Below, in pieces: positions 16,801 through 21,668 of a DNA stretch of 21,668 nucleotides. The stretch comes from Acidobacteriaceae bacterium. Its GTDB lineage: Bacteria; Acidobacteriota; Terriglobia; Terriglobales; Acidobacteriaceae. The notes under the pieces were generated by a model, which was not told where the DNA came from, did no database searches, and worked only from the letters and a program-made list of their open reading frames with translations. Each line of letters opens with the position of its first letter. Position 1 is the stretch's first letter. The stretch lies in the NCBI GenBank assembly GCA_003140785.1, contig PLKY01000042.1:16572-38239 (forward strand), read 5' to 3'. The position numbers and the translations under genes are program-made.

Positions 16801-16963
16801 TCGGGCCGCTATCGTCGGCCTTTCCATCGGCGCGGGCGCCGAATTCCTGTGCGCTCAGATAAACAGCTTTTGGATCTTCTAGCCGCGTCGTAAATGCCGA
16901 TGCGGCCGAAGCGGGAAAAGAGGCTCCAAACAACAGCGTGATGAAAAGCAATTTCCTCATCAT
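13898..16963 (-). CDS. Exported double beta-helix (pectate-lyase/GH55-like) protein with C-terminal beta-propeller
   Basis: A 1021-residue protein. Residues 1-22 are a signal peptide (MMRKLLFITLLFGASF, then ASAASA). The first pectate-lyase-3-type beta-helix starts near 33 ('LSAQEFGARADGKADDSGPIQAAID', 'GIVFVPSGRYRLTRTIFVWPGVRVIGYG' region) and runs to ~330. A second begins near 380 with the same signature ('LGVKGDGVTDDTAAIRRAI', 'VLYFPSGHYVVSDAI') and runs to ~700. Two tandem helices are the layout of GH55 beta-1,3-glucanases and related proteins. Residues ~725-1015 look like an NHL/SMP-30-type propeller ('AAVNAAGKLYFVDHHQQRIYGW', 'VAVDRAGNVYVANGQVFVFDPAG'). No catalytic residue can be assigned, so lyase or hydrolase activity is open. 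The open frame extends 71 codons upstream but lacks a signal there. It is divergent from the GH31 gene. Confidence 0.85.
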   Translation of the reverse strand: MMRKLLFITLLFGASFPASAASAFTTRLEDPKAVYLSAQEFGARADGKADDSGPIQAAIDKAGSSAREGIVFVPSGRYRLTRTIFVWPGVRVIGYGATRPVFCLADHTPGFQTGVADMVIFAGLTPGETPRAGTRIAFPPPGSVPPNDSVADANPNTFYSAMSNIDFEIGDGNPAAIAIRFHVAQHSYLSHMDFHIGSGLGALAQVGNEAEDLHFYGGRYGILTEKTSPAWQFTLIDSTFEGQRDAAIREHEVGLTLIRDTFRDVPTAIDIDPGYSDELWAKDCVFEKVSGQAVIISNEKSPLTEVGFEKDVFQDVPTLALLRDSGKKVQGNAGLYEVNEFNYGLIVPGEGKMGAVGMRYDATPLKVLASSLTPAIHALPPTEEWANVHSLGVKGDGVTDDTAAIRRAIEGHRVLYFPSGHYVVSDAITLKPDTVLIGLHPTLTQFDLLDSTPGYQGVGEPKALLFAPAGGANIVSGIGIFAGGINPRAVALLWKAGAGSLVDDVRFLGGHGSGTDPYNNNHTADSDLRKRWDGQYPSLWVTDGGGGTFADIWTPNTFAQAGFVVSNTKTPGHVYELSTEHHVRNEIKFDHAENWDVNAPQTEEEAGESPESLSLEFDWSRNITIANYHGYRVTRSRAPFPAAVRLYNSSDIHFRNMHVNAESGYGICDENGCGTFLRVSKFPYENAIEDVTHHLVVREREFAVLDVPSKPAQPASSDASAVLAPGAKVEKLEDGFFSISGAAVNAAGKLYFVDHHQQRIYGWSAAEGLTIERDNALDPVNLAFDRAGDLLVVSSAGPENTVYSFRPGSPDAQITVLAPRVATAHPGAAVLFPVNYWNNGEFKDQLDPATMKYKTLAEMFAEDVTAPKLKEYVSPDDSVVLPAGRVFQQGPATDTSGWRFSDNLDAYGFIRAMPGQRVYVSSASEDRTYSAMVNADGTLKDLKLFAERGGECVAVDRAGNVYVANGQVFVFDPAGKQIAEIDVPERPIDLVFGGSDGRTLFILSHHALFSVRVGLPRRNSK

Positions 16964-17000
16964 GAAAATGGCCCTACACGACCTCCTCAATTCTCCACCA

Positions 17001-17148
17001 TCAAGTGGAAAATCGAGAAATCGACCGTTGGACAGCTGCCGCACTGAAGAGCTTGCTTCATTCGTCGTGTGACTGCGGCCCACGCTCAAGAAAACCAACT
17101 CGCTCGCCTCTGTCCTGTCCGACCGACCGGTGGTACGCTTCCACTTGA
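17001..17148. promoter_or_regulatory. Spaced inverted repeat in the divergent intergenic region
   Basis: TCAAGTGGAA (17001-17010) and its exact reverse complement TTCCACTTGA (17139-17148) each sit just upstream of one of the two divergent start codons (37 and 20 nt away). This could be a pair of operator half-sites for a shared regulator. AAATCGA also occurs twice in tandem (17010-17016 and 17018-17024). Regulatory function is inferred. Confidence 0.4.
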
Positions 17149-17157
17149 GTTCAAACC

Positions 17158-17164
17158 AGGGGGA
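17158..17164 (+). promoter_or_regulatory. Ribosome-binding site selecting a GTG start at 17169
   Basis: AGGGGGA precedes GTG 17169 by 4 nt. The upstream in-frame GTG 17130 lacks a site, and starting at 17169 places the signal peptide at the N-terminus. Confidence 0.65.
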
Positions 17165-17168
17165 AGCT

Positions 17169-19994
17169 GTGCACATTTCTTTGCATCACTTTGCCGCAAT
17201 CGCAATCGCAGTAGGTTGGACAATGGGGATCATGGCGCAGGAGCAACTGCCGTTGGCGTCCACAAATATCGAAGCAGCACTTTACTTTGCTTCAGAAGCC
17301 CCCAGCACGGCAGGCGCTCAACCATCGCACGAAGAAGCCATTAACAACCCAGTCGCGGATCCGAGAGCCGTAGTCATTCAGGCCAATGCGCGATTCACTG
17401 TGCTGACGCCCGAACTCATTCGCATGGAGTGGGCCGCTGACGGCAAGTTTGAAGACCACGCTTCCTTCGTGTTCATCAATCGTCGCTTGCCGGTTCCGAA
17501 GTATTCGCATGAATTCGCCGACGGCAAGCTCACCCTCAAAACGGACGCGCTCACGTTGACCTACGCGCCCAAAGCTGACGGGCGATTCTCGTCGAACAAT
17601 CTCACCCTCGAACTAAATCTCGATGGGAAGCCCGTCGTCTGGCGGCCGGGAACGATCGATTTACAGAATTTGAAAGGCACCACGCGCACACTCGATGGAG
17701 CGCTGGGCGACAAGACGAAGGAACCGATCGGGAACGGTCTCATCTCCCGCTCGGGCTGGGCCGTTGAAGACGATTCGCAACGGCCGCTATTCGACTCGGC
17801 GGACTTTCGTTTTCTTCAAGGTGAAAACAGTCCTTGGCCGTGGGTGATGGAGCGGCCCGCCGGTGATCGGCAGGACTTGTACTTCTTCGGCTACGGACAC
17901 AACTACCATAAAGCCCTCGGCGATTATGTGCGCGTCGCGGGACGCATTCCGCTTCCTCCGCGCTTCGCATTCGGCGCGTGGTGGTCGCGCTACTGGGCCT
18001 ACAGCGATCAGGAGATTGAAGAGATCATTCGCGGATTTCGCGAGAACGACACACCGCTCGACGTCTTCGTGATCGACATGGATTGGCACATCAAGAACGA
18101 ACAGTTGAAGGCGAAGGGTGAAACCGACCAATCGAATCACGGCCTCGGATGGACCGGCTACACGTGGAACAAGCTGCTCTTCCCGGATCCGACGCAGTTC
18201 CTCGACCGGCTGCACGCGGACGGCTTGAAGACAAGCCTGAATATGCATCCAGCGTCCGGCGTTCAACCGTGGGAGGACGCTTATCCAGTGATGGCAAAGG
18301 CCATGGGCATTGATCCCGCCACAAGGAAATACGTTCCTTTCGACATCACAGACAGGAAATACGCTACCAATTACATGGACCTCCTGCACCATCCTTTGGA
18401 AAAGCAGGGCATCGATTTCTGGTGGCTCGATTGGCAGCAGGAGCCAACCACGAAGCTGCGCGGCGTGAATCCAACGTGGTGGCTCAACTACGTGCACTTC
18501 ACCGACCAGCAGCGCGAAGGCAAGCGGCCGCTGCTCTTCCACCGCTGGGGCGGCCTCGGCAATCATCGCTATCAGATCGGCTTCTCCGGCGACACCGTTT
18601 CCGTGTGGGATTCACTCGCCTTTCAGCCATGGTTCACCGCAACTGCGGCCAACGTGGGCTACGCATATTGGAGCCATGACATTGGCGGGCACATGCCAGG
18701 CGCTGTCGATCCCGAACTCTACACGCGCTGGGTGCAGTTTGGCGCGTTCAGCCCCATCCTGCGCACGCACACGACGAAGAATCCGGATTCGGAGCGGCGC
18801 ATCTGGGCGTATCCCGAGCCGTTCTCCTCTATTCTGCGCTCGGCGTTTCAGCTTCGGTACTCGCTGCAACCGTACATCTACACAGAGGGGCGGCGCACCT
18901 ACGACACCGGCGTCGCGTTCTTCCGGCCTCTTTACTACGACTGGCCCGAGGCGAACGAAGCCTACTCGAGCAAGAATGAGTATTTGTTTGGCGATCAGAT
19001 GCTGGCAGCGCCCGTCGTCTCGGCAGCGGACAAGACCTCCGGCCTGGCAACAGAACACGTGTGGCTGCCCCAGGGCGAGTGGATCGAATGGCCGACAGGA
19101 AAACGCTTCACGGGGCCTGCCAGTGTCGATCGCAGTTTCTCAATCGATCAAACACCGGTGTACCTGAAGGCGGGCGCGATTGTGCCCATGCAGCCGCCAA
19201 TGCTCTATACCGGTCAGAAGCCAGTCGATCCGCTGATCGTCAACGTATGGCCGCTGAACCCTGGCGCAGCGACGAGCTACTCGGTCTATGAAGACTCAGG
19301 TGTCGCCGAGGAATACCAGCGCGGCGTCTTCGCGCGCACACCGATCAACGCTGCGCAAAGTGGTGACACTCTGCGGGTGGAAATCGGGCCAATCGAAGGC
19401 AGCTACGCGGGCATGTTGAGAGCGCGTAGCTACGAGCTCCGCTTACCTGCCGACTGGCCTCCAGCCACCGTCACTGTGAATGGCGTTGCCGTGAAGCGAG
19501 GCGACCCCACCGGCAAAGGCGGCTGGAGCTTTGAGGGCAATACGCTGACGACAGTGATCCCTATTGCAAACTCAAGCGTGGCGGCCAAAGTCATCATCGA
19601 AGTCCACCGGCCCATCGGGCTCACGGCACGCCGTGACGATTTGGATGGCTTTGCCGGCGCCATGACGCGATTGCGCGGCGCCTACGACGAAATGCAGAAA
19701 ACCTGGCCGGTCTCAGCGCCACCTGACCAATTGATCGACGCGATGCAGACAGGCGATCGGCTCGGCTACCATCCTGAAAAAGCGACTGATGAAATCGAAC
19801 ATTTTCGCGCGGTGCTTCCCGAAGCGCAGGACGCCGTCGATGCAATTCAGCGGGACTTTGCGCAACGCATGGACGCCTTCGCAAAGCGTCTGAGCCAGGA
19901 TGTGCTGCGGAATCTCGATCTCGAATCCCAGAAGAAGATCCGCGTGGACGCACTGGCCCGCGCGCAGAAACTGGTCGAGGAAGCAAATCGGTAA
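17169..19994 (+). CDS. Exported GH31 family glycoside hydrolase
   Basis: A 941-residue alpha-glycosidase-type enzyme with a GTG start. Residues 1-24 form a signal peptide ending 'MGIMAQ', so it acts in the periplasm or outside. An N-terminal beta-sandwich (~60-240) precedes the (beta/alpha)8 barrel: 'FAFGAWWSRYWAYSDQEI' (~266), 'DVFVIDMDWH' (~298-307), nucleophile Asp421 in 'FWWLDWQQ', acid/base Asp475 in 'GFSGDT', and 'YWSHDIGGH' (~500-508). A C-terminal beta-domain follows ('YLKAGAIVPM', 'VYEDSG'). The last ~120 residues are a charged helical extension with coiled-coil character, which I do not recognise as a normal GH31 part. GH31 includes alpha-glucosidases, xylosidases and galactosidases; the WWLDWQQ variant does not let me choose. 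It is divergent from the beta-helix gene. Confidence 0.92.
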   Translation: MHISLHHFAAIAIAVGWTMGIMAQEQLPLASTNIEAALYFASEAPSTAGAQPSHEEAINNPVADPRAVVIQANARFTVLTPELIRMEWAADGKFEDHASFVFINRRLPVPKYSHEFADGKLTLKTDALTLTYAPKADGRFSSNNLTLELNLDGKPVVWRPGTIDLQNLKGTTRTLDGALGDKTKEPIGNGLISRSGWAVEDDSQRPLFDSADFRFLQGENSPWPWVMERPAGDRQDLYFFGYGHNYHKALGDYVRVAGRIPLPPRFAFGAWWSRYWAYSDQEIEEIIRGFRENDTPLDVFVIDMDWHIKNEQLKAKGETDQSNHGLGWTGYTWNKLLFPDPTQFLDRLHADGLKTSLNMHPASGVQPWEDAYPVMAKAMGIDPATRKYVPFDITDRKYATNYMDLLHHPLEKQGIDFWWLDWQQEPTTKLRGVNPTWWLNYVHFTDQQREGKRPLLFHRWGGLGNHRYQIGFSGDTVSVWDSLAFQPWFTATAANVGYAYWSHDIGGHMPGAVDPELYTRWVQFGAFSPILRTHTTKNPDSERRIWAYPEPFSSILRSAFQLRYSLQPYIYTEGRRTYDTGVAFFRPLYYDWPEANEAYSSKNEYLFGDQMLAAPVVSAADKTSGLATEHVWLPQGEWIEWPTGKRFTGPASVDRSFSIDQTPVYLKAGAIVPMQPPMLYTGQKPVDPLIVNVWPLNPGAATSYSVYEDSGVAEEYQRGVFARTPINAAQSGDTLRVEIGPIEGSYAGMLRARSYELRLPADWPPATVTVNGVAVKRGDPTGKGGWSFEGNTLTTVIPIANSSVAAKVIIEVHRPIGLTARRDDLDGFAGAMTRLRGAYDEMQKTWPVSAPPDQLIDAMQTGDRLGYHPEKATDEIEHFRAVLPEAQDAVDAIQRDFAQRMDAFAKRLSQDVLRNLDLESQKKIRVDALARAQKLVEEANR

Positions 19995-20012
19995 GAGTCG
20001 ATGCGATTGGTG

Positions 20013-20044
20013 GCGGGATCTCGATACTGTGCAGGAGATCCCGC
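20013..20044. terminator. Hairpin between convergent GH31 and DUF899 genes
   Basis: GCGGGATCTC (20013-20022) pairs perfectly with GAGATCCCGC (20035-20044), 12-nt loop, starting 18 bp past the GH31 stop. There is no strong T-run, so termination may be weak; position between convergent genes supports the call. Confidence 0.6.
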
Positions 20045-20096
20045 TTCACAAGAGCGACTGGATTCGAACAGCTACCAGACCGTTCGAACAACCGAT

Positions 20097-20909
20097 TCAC
20101 TGTTTGTGCTCACCCGAGCAGCACGAAGACGGTCCAGCAGCCACCTTCGGATGCTCCCATCCTGCTGCCGGATCGACGAAGTATCCTTCGCTGTATTTGT
20201 CGTGATGCCGCACCCACGCCATGGTGTGCTTAAGTCCCGCCTCATCGCGCCCTTTTGGCACCAGGTCAAGAAAGTTATAGGCGCCGACGAGAATATCGAG
20301 CCCTCGTGCATACGTTGAATAGGTGTGGTAGATTCCGTTCGCGTCCTTGGAGAAGACACTCAACCCCGGGCGTTCCTGGCTCGGGAACTCCGTCATTTCG
20401 TAGTTGTAATACACCTTGTCTTTGTCCGCTTCCTTGGGTGAAGCTGACACCTGATATTCGTAGTTGAAATCGCTGTCGAACGACGACACCCAACGGAAGC
20501 GCCATCCCATCCGTTTCTTGAATGCTTCGATCTCCGCGATCGGCGCATGCGAAACCACCACCAGCGTTACATCGCGGTTCGCCAGGTGAATCGCCATCCC
20601 GTCGAAGTGATCGGAGATGTAGGAGCAGCTCGGGCATCCTTCGGCCCATCCCGGTCCGAGCATGAAGTGGTAGATCACCAGCTGGCTGCGGCCGTCGAAG
20701 AGGTCGGCCAGCGTCAACTTGCCCTGCGGACCTTGAAACTCGTAGTGCTTCTCGACCCGCTCCCACGGCAGTTCGCGCCGCTGCCGGCTGATGTCATCGC
20801 GCAGCCGCGTAAATTCCTTTTCCTTAGCCAGGAATTGCTTGCGCGCCGCAATCCACTCATCGTGCGAGACCACTTTCCTCTGTTTTACTTCTGTCGCGGT
20901 CGTTGCCAT
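20097..20909 (-). CDS. DUF899 family thioredoxin-fold protein
   Basis: A 270-residue cytoplasmic protein of the DUF899 family, which has a thioredoxin-like/AhpC-related fold. Typical phrases: 'VVSHDEWIAARKQFLAKEKEFTRLRDD' region, 'LPWERVEKHYEF', 'LFDGRSQLVIYHFMLGPGW', and 'WVSSFDSDFNYEY'. A Cys92-X-X-Cys95 pair in 'EGCPSCSY' sits where a redox motif would be, and the C-terminus adds an unusual Cys-Cys ('SSCCSGEHKQ'). Activity is unknown; a thiol-redox role is plausible. AAGGAG (20917-20922, minus) is 7 nt before ATG 20909. That site and the first 53 bp lie inside the upstream small gene, so translation of the two is linked. It is the last gene of the DinB-like operon. Confidence 0.93.
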   Translation of the reverse strand: MATTATEVKQRKVVSHDEWIAARKQFLAKEKEFTRLRDDISRQRRELPWERVEKHYEFQGPQGKLTLADLFDGRSQLVIYHFMLGPGWAEGCPSCSYISDHFDGMAIHLANRDVTLVVVSHAPIAEIEAFKKRMGWRFRWVSSFDSDFNYEYQVSASPKEADKDKVYYNYEMTEFPSQERPGLSVFSKDANGIYHTYSTYARGLDILVGAYNFLDLVPKGRDEAGLKHTMAWVRHHDKYSEGYFVDPAAGWEHPKVAAGPSSCCSGEHKQ

Positions 20910-21057
20910 TCTGAAGCTCCTTCATGTTGATCTGTTCGGGAAATCGAATCTTCGATCGCTTCTTCAGGATTGTGCCCGCAACCAAGGCTGTCAGGCCGCT
21001 AGACCCGGTTGCGCTTCCGGCAATCAACGCTGTGGTCGCGCGGCATAGTGGGCACAT
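20857..21057 (-). CDS. Small CxxC single-helix membrane protein
   Basis: A 66-residue protein starting MCPLCRATTALIAG: a Cys2-X-X-Cys5 motif at the very N-terminus, one hydrophobic helix (~8-30), then a basic and polar tail. Short 'MCP-C-ATTA' proteins with a single helix occur in other bacteria, to my recollection, but without known function; the CxxC could be redox-active or bind metal. GGAGG (21063-21067, minus) is 5 nt before ATG 21057, better than the GTG at 21063. It lies 17 bp after the DinB-like gene, and its last 53 bp overlap the start of the DUF899 gene in another frame. The tail after the helix may therefore be constrained by the overlap more than by function. Confidence 0.65.
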   Translation of the reverse strand: MCPLCRATTALIAGSATGSSGLTALVAGTILKKRSKIRFPEQINMKELQNGNDRDRSKTEESGLAR

Positions 21058-21074
21058 AAGCACCTCCCCAAATT

Positions 21075-21623
21075 CTAGGCCGTTTGCGCCTTTTGCATAA
21101 AGAGCGGCGGCTCGTCGGCGCTCGGTCCCCAGCTGGCGGGCACCGGAACATTCAGCAGGCGCAGGTACACGCTGAGCTGACCGCGGTGTTGATACCAGTG
21201 GCTCAGCATCACGTCACGAATAAACGCAGCGCGCGGTTGCGCCAGAACTACCTTTTCGCCGGCGACCAGCCTCCACGTCTCGTGCATCGCAGCGTCATCG
21301 AATTGTGGAAGAAGGTCCCGCACCGCGACGACGCTTTCATCAAACGTCTTCAGAATTTCTTCCCGGCTTGCCGGCTGTGGGAAATTCGCAAATTCCGGAG
21401 TCTGCACGGGACTGTTCTTAACAATGCGTATCACGCCACCGGGAACGAAAGCGATGTGATATCCAAGTTGTCCGGCAGTCATGGATTTCTCGTGCGGCTT
21501 CCACGTTAGGCGATCCTCTGGAATTCTCTCCAGAAATCTCCGTGTGATGAGAGCTTGGATCTCAAATTCTGCCAGCAGCGCATTCGCGATGGACTCTACG
21601 GCAGCTACCTCTGCAACGGTCAT
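21075..21623 (-). CDS. DinB-family four-helix-bundle protein
   Basis: A 182-residue protein of the DinB/YfiT-like superfamily, putative metal-dependent thiol transferases or hydrolases. The three metal-ligand histidines expected of the fold are visible: His56 in 'QLGYHIA', and His142 and His146 in 'SHWYQHRGQLSVYLRLL'. The opening 'FEIQALITRRFLERIPEDRLTWKPHEKS' region also matches the family (helix 1 and the W-P-H turn). Length is normal. AGGAGGAG lies 7 nt upstream of ATG 21623. It is the first gene of a three-gene operon with the CxxC protein and the DUF899 protein. DinB-like enzymes often use low-molecular-weight thiols, so a thiol-redox theme with DUF899 is plausible, but this is inference. 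Confidence 0.9.
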   Translation of the reverse strand: MTVAEVAAVESIANALLAEFEIQALITRRFLERIPEDRLTWKPHEKSMTAGQLGYHIAFVPGGVIRIVKNSPVQTPEFANFPQPASREEILKTFDESVVAVRDLLPQFDDAAMHETWRLVAGEKVVLAQPRAAFIRDVMLSHWYQHRGQLSVYLRLLNVPVPASWGPSADEPPLFMQKAQTA

Positions 21624-21668
21624 GGCGTTTCTCCTCCTGTGGGGAAAGTTGTTTGCTATCGTTCCGGC

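Noticed and set aside
1..21668. CRISPR array, tRNA, rRNA, insertion sequence or phage genes
   Set aside because: No regularly spaced repeats, cloverleaf-like segments, transposase or integrase motifs were seen in reading both strands.

Overview
The window looks like a chromosomal segment of an acidobacterium, most likely class Terriglobia. The organism call rests on four things: GC-rich composition by eye, a C-terminal 'LTNaqVi-MvksGm-ddtVi...GVsaqVv-aM' motif in a secreted protein (a module I associate with Acidobacteriota), a tiny secreted peptide ending in a Pro/Gly/Cys tail, and many exported carbohydrate-active proteins. It is an inference from gene content, not from a marker phylogeny. 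No mobile element, CRISPR array, tRNA or rRNA was seen.

Layout. 1-1.3 kb: the 3' end of an unrecognised gene, then a five-helix membrane protein related to the transmembrane part of MscS-type channels. 1.6-4.2 kb: two tightly coupled genes for exported proteins, a helical-repeat protein and a caspase-like (C14) protein, followed by a very short overlapping ORF. 4.2-6.4 kb (minus): a Tat-exported putative glycoside hydrolase. 6.6-7.6 kb: a good sigma70-type promoter, a leader of about 150 nt, rplU and rpmA, and two strong hairpins. 7.6-8.5 kb (minus): a polytopic membrane protein. 8.57-8.74 kb (minus): a 56-residue secreted peptide with a hairpin just upstream of its ribosome-binding site. 9.1-11.7 kb: gyrB and its terminator. 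11.75-13.7 kb (minus): a LytS/LytR-type two-component pair. 13.9-20.0 kb: a divergent pair of large exported carbohydrate-active proteins (a double beta-helix protein with a C-terminal beta-propeller, and a GH31 enzyme) around a 205-bp intergenic region carrying a 10-bp inverted repeat. 20.1-21.6 kb (minus): an operon of DinB-like protein, a small Cys-X-X-Cys membrane protein and a DUF899 thioredoxin-fold protein.

How the genes relate. The housekeeping genes (rplU-rpmA, gyrB) are insulated by terminators from the accessory genes. The beta-helix protein, GH31 enzyme and Tat-exported hydrolase suggest polysaccharide breakdown outside the cytoplasm, consistent with a soil heterotroph. The most unusual parts are the exported caspase-like two-gene unit, the secreted micro-peptide gene with its structured leader, and the small Cys-X-X-Cys protein whose reading frame overlaps the start of the DUF899 gene.
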